A program made the position numbers and the translations under genes. The notes beneath the pieces are model-generated. The model ran no database searches and had not been told where the DNA came from. It worked only from the letters and a program-made list of their open reading frames with translations. From Enterospora canceri (taxonomy: Eukaryota > Microsporidia > Enterocytozoonidae), in the NCBI GenBank assembly GCA_002087915.1, contig LWDP01000026.1, forward strand, positions 1-23,691: DNA of 23,691 bases, given 5' to 3'. Below, piece by piece: positions 7,950 through 16,387 of this stretch (position 1 is the first letter of the stretch; each line of letters starts with the position of its first letter).

Positions 7950-8576
7950 ATGGGAAACAGACCATCTGCACTTACAGGGGAGGATGCAGAGGTGCGTAGG
8001 TTCAATATGTTCGTACCAAATGACGTACGAGAGTGGTCTATTCACTTCAAGACGACCTATCCTGATGGATACATGCGTGAGACCGATATTGAGAAAATAT
8101 TTATAGTTTGTTACTCTCATAAAATTAACAACAGCCTGCATCTCAAGAGGTTCACTAAGCAGCTATTCAACACACTTGATATCACAAACACGGGCAGACT
8201 GAACTTCAACGAGGTTATGATTGGATTCAGCATACTGACAAAGGGCTCATTTCTAGAAAAGGTTGCATGGCTATTTAGGTTCTATGATACAGACAAAGAC
8301 GGATACGTTGGAAAGGACGAGTTCATTGATTCGTATAGAGCAATCAAGAACATAGTAGAGCACAGTAGACCTAGTGAAAATGATTTTTGTGGAGATATAA
8401 GTGCAAAGAATGAGGAAGCAAAGAGGCGAGAAGAGGAAACAGAAAAGGCAGTGACTGAAATGACAAGTGAATTATTCGCTGACAACAAGCATAGGATTGA
8501 ATTCAAGGAGTTTGAAGAGATATGTAGACAAAATAATGAAAGAATGAAACAGATGTCGATATTCAGTCTCATGTAG
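7950..8576 (+). CDS. Neuronal calcium sensor / frequenin-like EF-hand protein
   Basis: A 208-residue NCS-family protein. With the start at 7950 it begins MGNRPSALT, a textbook N-myristoylation signal (Gly2, Ser6), so it probably binds membranes. EF2 loop DITNTGRLNFNE is at 77-88 and EF3 loop DTDKDGYVGKDE at 113-124; both are complete. EF1 is degenerate, as in the family. EF4 (ADNKHRIEFKEF, about 177-188) has lost key ligands. A Lys/Glu-rich insert (about 150-172) sits between EF3 and EF4. The family regulates PI4-kinase and membrane traffic, which fits the divergent PITP neighbour. Start choice: GACCCTAATGGG gives both the CCC motif and Gly2, while the ATG at 7941 would hide the glycine. Confidence 0.9.
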   Translation: MGNRPSALTGEDAEVRRFNMFVPNDVREWSIHFKTTYPDGYMRETDIEKIFIVCYSHKINNSLHLKRFTKQLFNTLDITNTGRLNFNEVMIGFSILTKGSFLEKVAWLFRFYDTDKDGYVGKDEFIDSYRAIKNIVEHSRPSENDFCGDISAKNEEAKRREEETEKAVTEMTSELFADNKHRIEFKEFEEICRQNNERMKQMSIFSLM

Positions 8577-8731
8577 TGGAAAATGTAATTTGATGTACGC
8601 AAAATAGTAAATAAGAGAAATGCAGCAATATTGAATAAGTTGATTATCGAGTATATGTGAATAATGTGTTCAATACTATAAATTGCACCTGAATATTTAT
8701 GAACAGTAGAATCAAAACAAGACTGTCTCAC
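8577..8731. other. AT-rich gap, no gene seen
   Basis: 155 bases between the NCS stop and the stop of the small minus-strand gene. It is AT-rich with no ORF, no tRNA-like B box and no strong hairpin. Probably it holds the 3' ends of the two convergent transcripts. Confidence 0.5.
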
Positions 8732-8884
8732 CTACTTAGTTGAATTCATCAGCTCCTCCACTCGCAGTTTGATGATCTCATCCACATCTGCATTCTCCCT
8801 AAGAAACTGCTCCAGATACTCACGTGCCTCCATCCTGTCCACTTCCTGTTCATCTGTAACTCGCCCATCGAAATCAACATTCAT
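8732..8884 (-). CDS. Small acidic helical ORF, 50 residues, unknown
   Basis: A 50-residue acidic, helix-rich peptide beginning MNVDFDGRVTDEQEVDRMEA, followed by a likely amphipathic helix (REYLEQFLRENADVDEII). Start: ATACCCTATG puts CCC one base before the ATG at 8884. A longer reading goes to an ATG at 8950, but that overlaps the helicase gene start and lacks a motif. Family unknown; the size recalls small complex subunits, but no specific match is claimed. The clear start signal and 45-base divergent spacing to the helicase gene support a real gene. Confidence 0.6.
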   Translation of the reverse strand: MNVDFDGRVTDEQEVDRMEAREYLEQFLRENADVDEIIKLRVEELMNSTK

Positions 8885-8929
8885 AGGGTATTCAGCCCAA
8901 TATTTATTCTGTAAATATTTTACCCATTT
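8885..8929. promoter_or_regulatory. Divergent promoter with opposing CCC motifs
   Basis: 45 bases between the small gene and the helicase gene. The leftward motif is TACCCT (GGG at 8886-8888 on plus); the rightward motif is TACCCATTT (CCC at 8923-8925). Each lies within four bases of its ATG. Confidence 0.5.
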
Positions 8930-11900
8930 ATGGAAGTTAGTAACAGCCATACAACAATTAAACAAGAAAACAGGCTACTTGACTACGAACACTCCAATAT
9001 CAACATTGGTGCTGCATTTGCAGGAATAGGGTACATCCTGGTTGACTTCAATGCATTCATCAATCACGTCTGTGAGAAGTACGGCGTATTCAGGGACAAT
9101 ATGCCACTTCTGCTCATTTTGGAGTATTTCGAATTCTACGACAAAATGATGCAAGACGTGTTCCAGGATGTGAGATACCTCTGTAGAGACGGAGACGAAG
9201 AGACCAACTACGCCAAGAAGCACGTCCTAGGTGCCTTCAACTGCCTGTTCTACAACAGGGTTGAGGAGAGTGAGCGTATTGCAATGGTGGTGAGTGGATT
9301 CAGCCAGTCTGATTTCATAAAGCAGGTGCTAGGCAGGGGATTCTACGTCTCCCTGATTGAGACATTCAGTTACGAAATACCCTATTTGCATGGCCAGGTA
9401 TTCAAGCCAAGAAAGGCGGATGAGAAGTGGGAGCCAGAGACATCTGCCCTGAAAATAGAAGAGGGAAAGAAGAAGACGGATTACAGGGCTGAATTCATGA
9501 AAAAGTATAAAATACCAGAAAGGGTGGTGTACAAAAAAGACACGTCAGCTGGGATTGAAACCCAGTCCTGTCTGACTGAGGAGTTCTATGACGGTTACCT
9601 GAGTCACGGACTCTTTGAGACCAGAAAGGAGGATAAGACGGTAGTTGATTACTCGTTACAGAATGAGATAGAATACACCTCGAATGACCTAGACCTGATC
9701 ATGCCACCCATTCCTGAGAAGATGAGCATCAAACACCTCCTGAACATCACGAAATCAGCCAAATCCCTCTGTGACGGCAACTTCATGTACGACACATCAC
9801 TGATGTACAAGGAGACTGATCCTGAGACGCAGAAGCCGCTGAACAAGAAGAAGCAGCGAATCATCGATGAGAATCAGAAGAGGAAGGAGGAGTCGAAGCA
9901 GCGAAGTGACAACCAGTGGCTGAGCAACTTCTACTCCAATTACAGCAAATTGAAGACATTTGATGAGAAGCGTAGGCTGATTGAAGGAATACGGGTGAAG
10001 AACGAGGTGATAGAGAGAAAGCTGTCACTGCTGAAGATTGAGCTGTACAACACCGTCTGGAGCGTGGAAACAAGGGGAATTGACCCCGATGAATCCAAGC
10101 TGGTTCCCCTCTACTTGGAGTGCCTAAATTTCATGAACCGTTACCACGGTGCCGATTACGACCAGGAGGAAATGGAGTTTGTTGTCGACGCCTTCTGCTC
10201 CGCCGGCTTCTCCTCAACTGCCCAGGAGCTGATTGAGACCCATCAAATGCCGTTCAAGAGGGCTGTTGGCAAATCAAGGCCCTCTGACGTCGATCTCTAT
10301 TTCCAGTTGAAATACACTGGTCAGTTTCTGAAGAGAACCCTTGGAACGAGACCAGACAGGCGAGTTCCATTTGAGCCCGATGCCTGGCAGGTGCGTCTCC
10401 TCGACGCAGTCGATGCTGGCAAATCGGTGGTGATTTCGGCACCAACGTCCTCTGGAAAGACGTTCATCTGCTACTACGTCGTCGAGAAGCTGATCAGGGA
10501 GTTCAGGGAGTCGAAGAAGGCGCCACCAAAGGCAGATCGACCAAACAGCGATGGAGTCGCCTTCATCAGGGCGGTCTACGGCACCGCCGACCTCCCTTCG
10601 ACTCCATCGAAACTGAAATTCACCAAAATGAGCGTAGTCGTCTTCTGCCTCCCAACAAAGGCACTTGCGAACCAGGTGAGTGCCGACATCTTCGCCCGTT
10701 TCAAAATTCAGAAGAACACGTCTCTCCAGGGCACCCTGACGCACGACAGGTGCTCAGAGCCATTCAACTCGCAGGTGCTGATCACCGTCCCATCGATGCT
10801 CGAGGCCGTGCTCCGAAACAGGGCCCTTCGCGTCAGGTACCTCGTGATGGACGAAGTCCACAAAATCAACGACGAGAAGCTGGGCGTGACGATGGAGCGA
10901 GTGATCCACCTCTGCAACGGGCCCATTCTGCTGCTGAGTGCGACAATCGGCAACTTGGACGAGTTCTACGGCTGGTTCAGGGCGGTGGAGGCGTCGAAGG
11001 GCAGGGAGTGCGACCTGGTCGTCCACAAGGAGCGATTCTGCGAGACTCGCCACTTTTCTGTGAAAATGGGGGCTGTTCCGTCCCTGATTCGACTGAACTG
11101 CATGTTCGCCTACACGCCCTCGCACCTGAGCGACTTTGGCTTTGGAGACGACCTGCAGTTTCTGCCTGAGGAGCTGCTGAGCATCTTCTACTTCATCTAC
11201 GCCGTTCTGCCTGAAGGAAGCAAGGGCAGAATCAGGCAGCTTGCGCCAAAGAAGTTCTTCAGGTCGAACCTGATCACCAGGGCCAATGTCAGGGAGTACG
11301 AGAGACACCTCCTTGGCACCTTCCAGGAGTGGATTCAGGGGCGGATTCTGAGCACGAAGGAGGTGGAGGCAGTCTACGACCTGCTGACTGGCGAGGCAAA
11401 CAGGGAGGTGGCTGCGATCCAGGCGGAAGAGAGCCAGCTGCTCGACGACCTGATTGGAGTCGTCGACTCGTTGGAGAAGAGCGACCTTCTTCCTGCGATC
11501 GTGTTCAACACGGACAGAGACAGGTGCGACCAGCTTGCGAGGAGGCTGGCGAGGGAGATGGCGAGACGAGACACCTTCAGGGAGGGCGGAAGGAGGCCGA
11601 GGGAGAGGGAGAGGAGGGCCGAGGTGGCGAAGAAGGAGGCGTGGATCGAGGAGAGCATCCAGGCCGAGGCGGAGGCCGACTCGGCTGGACGAGTCAAATT
11701 CGGCTACACCTCCGAGGTGACCAGGCTGAGCACGATGGAGGTGCACGAGGAGATGAAGCACGCGCCAGCCCACTGCCTCGACCTCGCAGAGAGGGGCGTG
11801 GGCGTCCACCACAACCTGCTCAGTCGCAAGACGAAGTCGGGCGTGGAGCACCTCTTCAGGCGCAAGCACATTCGCGTCCTCTTTGCCACCGAGACACTCG

Positions 11901-12907
11901 CCCTGGGAATCAACATGCCATGCAGGACAGCCGTCTTCTACGGCGACTCCTTGCAGCTCGATCCGATGAACTACAAGCAGATGGCAGGGAGAGCAGGGCG
12001 TAGGGGGTTTGACACCCTTGGAAATGTCGTATTTGCTGGGATTCCGAAGCACAGGATACAGAATTTGATGGTGTCGATGCTACCAAAAATAAAGGGGGGG
12101 AAGATACAGAATAACATGACAATGAGTCTGTATAGGGAGATATCAGAGGGAGTTATAAAGAGGAGTTTGCTAGATAGGGTAGTAGGGGTAGTAGCTAATG
12201 ATGATAGGGTTGCTAATGATGACAGGGTTACTAATGATAACAGAGTTGCTAATGATGGCAATAATAATATTACAGTCAATACTAATGTTGTTACCAACAT
12301 TACTAACAACAACAACAACAACATCAGTAACTACCCCTTCATCTACAAGTATTCGTACCTGTATGACTTGTACGTGACCAATAAGGAGCAGGGAAATGGT
12401 ACATTCATCCTGGGCTGGCTCGTAGACAATGACCTGGTTGACTACGATGAGAGACCACTCATTCTCCTCATAGCCCACCTATTTGAAACAGTACCAACAA
12501 TCAACCCATCGAGGAGTCTACCAGGAATTCCAGTACTGAAACAGCTACGGGAGATCAACAGGGACTACCACAGGAGACTGTTGGAAGCAGGTGGCATCCT
12601 ATCGGGCTACAGGGTGTTTGATGTCGGACTGGAGCAGTACCACGACAACTCATTCCTCTACTACAGGGACACGATGAAGAACAGCTACGTCTACGACTTC
12701 TACAGGCACGGATCAACTGTACGAATCAAGCAGAACAACGGATTAGGAGGAGGAGAGCTATGGACCAGGCTACAGGGCATTGAGAGGGTGTCGAAGAGTC
12801 TGATGGGACTGGTTGAGAAGCAGTGGGGAGCAGACACAGGCAGGTTCAAGCGAATCAAGGAAGTGTACGATAAGTTTGAGGAGAAGTATCACGCCACATT
12901 TGCGTAG
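8930..12907 (+). CDS. DDX60/Ski2-like superfamily 2 RNA helicase
   Basis: A 1325-residue SF2 helicase. The N-terminal 470 residues have no motif I can name. The first RecA domain has motif I APTSSGKT (504-511), LPTKALANQV (Ia), VLITVPSMLEAVL, DEVH (641-644) and SAT (670-672). The second has LFATETLALGINMP and QMAGRAGRRGFD (1017-1028). A Lys/Arg/Glu-rich insert lies between the domains (about 875-925). The wording around motif I and 'VLITVP' resembles DDX60 more than Ski2/Mtr4. An Asn-rich repeat (about 1089-1134, 18-base period in DNA) follows the second RecA domain. Codons in the motor region are very GC-rich, then drop sharply after about base 12000. Start: TACCCATTTATG. DDX60 relatives act in RNA surveillance and antiviral sensing in animals; the role here is unknown. 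Confidence 0.88.
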   Translation: MEVSNSHTTIKQENRLLDYEHSNINIGAAFAGIGYILVDFNAFINHVCEKYGVFRDNMPLLLILEYFEFYDKMMQDVFQDVRYLCRDGDEETNYAKKHVLGAFNCLFYNRVEESERIAMVVSGFSQSDFIKQVLGRGFYVSLIETFSYEIPYLHGQVFKPRKADEKWEPETSALKIEEGKKKTDYRAEFMKKYKIPERVVYKKDTSAGIETQSCLTEEFYDGYLSHGLFETRKEDKTVVDYSLQNEIEYTSNDLDLIMPPIPEKMSIKHLLNITKSAKSLCDGNFMYDTSLMYKETDPETQKPLNKKKQRIIDENQKRKEESKQRSDNQWLSNFYSNYSKLKTFDEKRRLIEGIRVKNEVIERKLSLLKIELYNTVWSVETRGIDPDESKLVPLYLECLNFMNRYHGADYDQEEMEFVVDAFCSAGFSSTAQELIETHQMPFKRAVGKSRPSDVDLYFQLKYTGQFLKRTLGTRPDRRVPFEPDAWQVRLLDAVDAGKSVVISAPTSSGKTFICYYVVEKLIREFRESKKAPPKADRPNSDGVAFIRAVYGTADLPSTPSKLKFTKMSVVVFCLPTKALANQVSADIFARFKIQKNTSLQGTLTHDRCSEPFNSQVLITVPSMLEAVLRNRALRVRYLVMDEVHKINDEKLGVTMERVIHLCNGPILLLSATIGNLDEFYGWFRAVEASKGRECDLVVHKERFCETRHFSVKMGAVPSLIRLNCMFAYTPSHLSDFGFGDDLQFLPEELLSIFYFIYAVLPEGSKGRIRQLAPKKFFRSNLITRANVREYERHLLGTFQEWIQGRILSTKEVEAVYDLLTGEANREVAAIQAEESQLLDDLIGVVDSLEKSDLLPAIVFNTDRDRCDQLARRLAREMARRDTFREGGRRPRERERRAEVAKKEAWIEESIQAEAEADSAGRVKFGYTSEVTRLSTMEVHEEMKHAPAHCLDLAERGVGVHHNLLSRKTKSGVEHLFRRKHIRVLFATETLALGINMPCRTAVFYGDSLQLDPMNYKQMAGRAGRRGFDTLGNVVFAGIPKHRIQNLMVSMLPKIKGGKIQNNMTMSLYREISEGVIKRSLLDRVVGVVANDDRVANDDRVTNDNRVANDGNNNITVNTNVVTNITNNNNNNISNYPFIYKYSYLYDLYVTNKEQGNGTFILGWLVDNDLVDYDERPLILLIAHLFETVPTINPSRSLPGIPVLKQLREINRDYHRRLLEAGGILSGYRVFDVGLEQYHDNSFLYYRDTMKNSYVYDFYRHGSTVRIKQNNGLGGGELWTRLQGIERVSKSLMGLVEKQWGADTGRFKRIKEVYDKFEEKYHATFA
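12194..12327 (+). repeat. In-frame 18-base tandem repeat plus AAC/AAT run inside helicase
   Basis: Four copies with an 18-base period start at 12194, 12212, 12230 and 12248 (type GCTAATGATGATAGGGTT, with one to several changes), followed by AAT/AAC-rich sequence to about 12327. They encode (A/T)NDDRV-like units and poly-Asn. The frame stays open although the same motifs in the neighbouring gaps are full of TAA and TAG. Confidence 0.9.
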
Positions 12908-13080
12908 GTAATACTAATAGTAATAACAGGGTAGTGGTAATAGTAATAGGGTAGTAATAATAGTATAATAGTAACAGTAGTAATAATAGTAGTAACACTA
13001 ATAACAGTAGTAATAGTATAATAGTAATAACAGTAGTAATAGTATTATAATAACAACTTATTAATGACAATTACAATATA
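12908..13080. repeat. TAG/TAA trinucleotide-like low-complexity spacer
   Basis: The gap between the helicase stop and RPA2 is almost wholly made of TAATAG, TAATAACAG, AGTAGTAATAG and AGGGTAG variants. It has stops in all plus-strand frames, so it is not coding. It is followed by a T-run and the RPA2 start signal TTATCCCATG. Confidence 0.85.
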
Positions 13081-13094
13081 TCTTTTTTTATCCC

Positions 13095-13763
13095 ATGAAT
13101 AGCACATTCCTAGAAGAAGGTGGATTCACCACCAATCACTCTCAACCAGAGAGATCAGCAGTGAAGAAGTCAGTGAGACGCCTCACAGCCAGGCAGATTG
13201 CAGAAGTATCAAACAGCAGTCTCGATGGCCAGGATGTCAGTGCAGTGAGACTGGTTGCCGTGGTAGCAAGCAGGAAGCAGTCGAATACGGGAGTCAGTCT
13301 CAGGCTGTTTGATACAACTGGTGAGATCCAGTGCAACTTCTGGCCAAATGGGGCACACGATGAGGCAGCAATGAACAGCATCGAGGAGAACGAGTTGGTG
13401 AGCATCTGTGGGACGTACAGGACATTCAACGAGAGGGCATCTGTGATAGTGACATCTGTGAGCAAGGCAGATGGATCAGAACTGATCTACCACCTGACTG
13501 GGTGTCTGTACGAGAAGCAGGTGCTCTTGAACAAGATAGCACCGGAGACTGGGAGCAGGAAGACAAGGAAGAGTGGGGCAGTTGATGATGCCATTCTGAA
13601 ACTGGTTAGGGAGAATGAGAGTTCGCAGGGGATTCACATTGATACAATTGTGGCCATGTTGGGTAGTGAGTACGATACAGTGGAAATAAAGGAAGGAGTA
13701 GAGAGACTGTGTAAGAACTGTCACCTCTATCACGTTGAAAATGGGAATTACAGGAGTGGGTAA
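13095..13763 (+). CDS. RPA2: Replication protein A 32 kDa subunit (RPA2/Rfa2)
   Basis: A 222-residue RPA2, slightly shorter than in animals or yeast (about 270). A short Ser/Thr-containing N-terminus (1-25, possible phosphorylation region) comes first. The OB fold follows (about 47-138), with VRLVAVVASRKQSN, VSLRLFDTTGEIQCNFWPN and ELVSICGTYRTFNERASVIV. A linker leads to a winged-helix C-terminus (about 162-222), with DDAILKLVRE and VERLCKNCHLYHVENGNYR. It is part of the heterotrimer that coats single-stranded DNA; the winged helix binds repair and replication partners. Start: TTATCCCATG, CCC touching the ATG. MCM5 follows on the same strand. Confidence 0.93.
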   Translation: MNSTFLEEGGFTTNHSQPERSAVKKSVRRLTARQIAEVSNSSLDGQDVSAVRLVAVVASRKQSNTGVSLRLFDTTGEIQCNFWPNGAHDEAAMNSIEENELVSICGTYRTFNERASVIVTSVSKADGSELIYHLTGCLYEKQVLLNKIAPETGSRKTRKSGAVDDAILKLVRENESSQGIHIDTIVAMLGSEYDTVEIKEGVERLCKNCHLYHVENGNYRSG

Positions 13764-14003
13764 ATAGGGTATAGTAAGGTAAGTAGGGTAAGGTAAGTAG
13801 TAATTATAGTACAGTATAATATGGTAGTAGAGTAAGTAGGGTATAATATAGTAGAGTATAATATAGTAGGGTATAATATGGTAGCAAATACGGTACAGTA
13901 GTAATTACAGTACAATAGTAATTACAGTACAATAGTAATTATAGTAGTAATTATAGTACAATAGCTACCATTATTACTACAACTTATCCTCTCAAAAATT
14001 AAC
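13764..14003. repeat. AGGGTA/GTATAATATA-type tandem spacer
   Basis: A low-complexity gap between RPA2 and MCM5. Three 15-base units (GTAGGGTATAATATA type) lie at 13836-13850, 13851-13865 and 13866-13880, followed by copies of an ACAGTACAATAGTAATT-type unit up to about 13960. Stops occur in every frame. The MCM5 start signal AACCCATG closes the region. Confidence 0.85.
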
Positions 14004-14005
14004 CC

Positions 14006-16006
14006 ATGTCCTATGATAAAATCCAAGTCACCTCAATTGACCTACTGAACCAGGACAACCCAGTCACCCGTGACACCGTCAAACAGCTCTTCCTCGACTT
14101 CATCCGCCACTTCCGCAACGAGTCGACCTGCTACTACGCCAACCTCTTCAATGGCACCAGCCTGGTCGTGCGCCTGGAGCACATCAACGCCTTCAGCCCC
14201 GTCCTCTACAACGAGCTGCAGAAGAATCCACTTGAGACGGCCTCTGCCTTTGAGGAGGCAGCCTCTGCTGAAAAAGGTGGGCCAGCGGGAGTCGAACTCA
14301 TCTCGTCCCAGAATGCGGTGGCAATCCGTGACATCAAGGGAGTCAGGGCGAATAGAATTGTGAGAATGAGGGGAATTGTTGTTTCGGCTGCCTCACCCGA
14401 GGTGCGCCCGACTGAGCTGCTGATCGAGTGCCGCTCGTGCAGCGAGACGCAGCGCGTGACGGACTTCGTCCCTCGGCGCTGCTCGAACCGAAACGGGAAG
14501 GAGTGTCCGACTGATCCATTTCTGGTGGTGACTGAGAAGTCGAAGGGCGTTGACTCGCAGCTGATCAAAGTGCAGGAGGAGTTTGAGGAGACACCTGCTG
14601 GTGAGACGCCTCGTCACCTTTCGGTGGTGATGGAGGGCGTCCTGGTGAACAGGGCTCTTCCTGGCCGCCCACTTTCTGTGACTGGGGTGGTCTGCGTGAG
14701 AACGAGCAGAAGGAACGAGAGTTGGACGGTGCTGCACTGCCTGGGAATCGAGGAGGAGTCGAGGACGAGGAGGGCGGCCTTCTCTGAGGAGGAGAGGGCG
14801 CACTTTCTGCGACTGAGCAAATCGGGTGGAATTGGCCAAAGGGTGGCCAACTCAGTTGCACCGGGAATCTACGGAATGGAGGACGTGAAGAAGGCGATTG
14901 CGTGCCAGCTCTTTGGTGGAGTTGCAAAGAGGGGCGGAGACGGAATACGCCTGCGAGGGGAGATGAACGTGCTGCTTCTGGGCGACCCGGGGATAGCGAA
15001 GAGCCAGCTGCTCAAGTTCGCAGAGGCGGCCTCGCCAATTGGCGTCTACGCCAGCGGAAAGGGAAGCAGCGCGGCCGGGCTGACTGCCGCGGTGATCCGC
15101 GACAGGGGAGGCGGCTTCCGACTCGAAGGAGGCGCCCTCGTTCTCGCTGACGGCGGCATCTGCTGCATCGACGAATTCGACAAAATGGGCGAGACCGATC
15201 GAGTCGCAATCCACGAGGCCATGGAGCAGCAGACCGTCTCAATCAGCAAGGCGGGGATCACGACGGTGCTGAAGACGCGTTCGGCCGTTCTGGCGGCCGC
15301 AAACCCGGCTTTCGGCAGATTCGACGACCACAGGAGCGTGGCCGAGAACGTCGACTTTGGATCGACCATTTTGAGCAGATTCGACCTGATTTTCATTTTG
15401 AGGGACGAGCACAGCGAGGGAGACCGAAAGAGGGCGCAATTCGTGTTGGAGCAGCACTGTCGCAGGCAGAAGAAGGTCGACGACTCGACAATGACGGTGG
15501 CTGAGCTGAGAGACTACGTCTCATTTTGTAGGGCAAATTGTAGTCCAATTCTGTCACAGGGGGCATCGAGGATGTTGGGCTCGTTCTACGTCGAAGCAAG
15601 GAGCAGTGTCGCAGCAGGGGGATCGGTGGTGCCAATCACAGTCAGGCAGCTCGAGGCGATCATCAGAGTGAGCGAGGCATTGGCCAGGATGGAGATGGGA
15701 GCCCAGGTCAGCGTGGAGCACGTGGAGGAGGCAATCAGGCTGTTTCAGGGCAGTACGATGAATGCAGTGAGTAGTGGCCACAGGGTGGAAGGAATGGGAA
15801 GAAGGAGAGCAGGAGTGGGTGTGATGAAGGCAGTGGATCGGATAATTGCGATGGTGCCAGTTGGAGGCAGCAGGAGGGTGAAAGAGGTGATTGATCAGAT
15901 TGACATGGATGAGGGGGTGGTGAAACAGGCAATAGACTACCTGGTGAAGAAGAACAGGATTATTGAGAAGGAGCATGGGAGAATGATAATACGAGAGAGG
16001 TATTAG
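14006..16006 (+). CDS. MCM5: DNA replication licensing factor MCM5
   Basis: A 666-residue MCM of MCM5 type. The N-terminal domain has a zinc motif with Cys142, Cys145, Cys159 and Cys167. The AAA+ core has Walker A GDPGIAKS (326-333), VYASGKGSSAAGLTAAVIRD (348-367), Walker B with IDEFDKM (388-394), EAMEQQTVSISKAGITT (404-420) and the arginine finger SRFD (457-460). PITVRQLEAIIRVSEALARM is the typical MCM5 lid, and a winged-helix-like C-terminus follows. It is a subunit of the MCM2-7 replicative helicase. The start AACCCATG is at 14006. Codon use is GC-rich through the AAA+ core. It is a little shorter than the usual about 730, mainly by trimming loops; all catalytic motifs are present. Confidence 0.96.
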   Translation: MSYDKIQVTSIDLLNQDNPVTRDTVKQLFLDFIRHFRNESTCYYANLFNGTSLVVRLEHINAFSPVLYNELQKNPLETASAFEEAASAEKGGPAGVELISSQNAVAIRDIKGVRANRIVRMRGIVVSAASPEVRPTELLIECRSCSETQRVTDFVPRRCSNRNGKECPTDPFLVVTEKSKGVDSQLIKVQEEFEETPAGETPRHLSVVMEGVLVNRALPGRPLSVTGVVCVRTSRRNESWTVLHCLGIEEESRTRRAAFSEEERAHFLRLSKSGGIGQRVANSVAPGIYGMEDVKKAIACQLFGGVAKRGGDGIRLRGEMNVLLLGDPGIAKSQLLKFAEAASPIGVYASGKGSSAAGLTAAVIRDRGGGFRLEGGALVLADGGICCIDEFDKMGETDRVAIHEAMEQQTVSISKAGITTVLKTRSAVLAAANPAFGRFDDHRSVAENVDFGSTILSRFDLIFILRDEHSEGDRKRAQFVLEQHCRRQKKVDDSTMTVAELRDYVSFCRANCSPILSQGASRMLGSFYVEARSSVAAGGSVVPITVRQLEAIIRVSEALARMEMGAQVSVEHVEEAIRLFQGSTMNAVSSGHRVEGMGRRRAGVGVMKAVDRIIAMVPVGGSRRVKEVIDQIDMDEGVVKQAIDYLVKKNRIIEKEHGRMIIRERY

Positions 16007-16191
16007 GTAATTAAAATAATGAAATATTATGAGTACAGTTGTGATAGTGTTATTCTGGTAATATGGTGATATTAGTAGTAGAATTTAATTAATGAAAATA
16101 TTACAGGAATAAGTAGAACAGAAAGAGTGGTGGAGAGGAAGGACGTGGGTTGTATATTAAACCAACAATATAGTTGGGGATGTGATAGAGA

Positions 16192-16290
16192 GTCTAAGTA
16201 AGTTACTAGAGAGTGTCTCAGCAACTAGAGACTACCCTGGTAAATTACCATAGATTGTCTAAGTAAGTTACCAGAGGGTGTCTTAGCAAC
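16192..16290. repeat. Duplicated 34-base block with palindromic spacer
   Basis: Two copies of a 34-base block, 16192-16225 and 16257-16290, differ at three places, all transitions. Between them lies the odd palindrome TGGTAAATTACCA (16238-16250). The unit shares AGAG-ACTACCCT wording with the minisatellite downstream. Confidence 0.85.
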
Positions 16291-16293
16291 AAA

Positions 16294-16331
16294 CTGCACT
16301 GCCAATCTATACTACAATATAGATGGGGTGC
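16294..16331. repeat. Imperfect hairpin
   Basis: An ATCTATA stem (16305-16311) with a six-base loop pairs with TATAGAT (16318-16324). After a mismatch it continues with CC/GG and, beyond a two-base bulge, TGCAC paired with GTGCA. The pairing is seen directly; any RNA or DNA function is unknown. Confidence 0.7.
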
Positions 16332-16387
16332 ACAAGTAGTAGAGTATTGACCATACGCCTACTAACAAGACTAGAGAATGGCCCTAT

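Noticed and set aside
8577..8731. tRNA or other RNA gene in the AT-rich gap
   Set aside because: GTTCAATAC near 8664 slightly resembles a B box, but no A box, acceptor stem or cloverleaf can be formed.
10754..12052. A 432-codon open frame on the minus strand, antisense to the helicase
   Set aside because: The plus strand encodes clear helicase motifs in this stretch. The antisense frame is open because GC-ending codons rarely give stops on the opposite strand. It has no start signal and no recognisable domain.
14393..14839. Several minus-strand frames within MCM5
   Set aside because: They are shadows of the GC-rich MCM5 coding sequence, without motifs or start signals.
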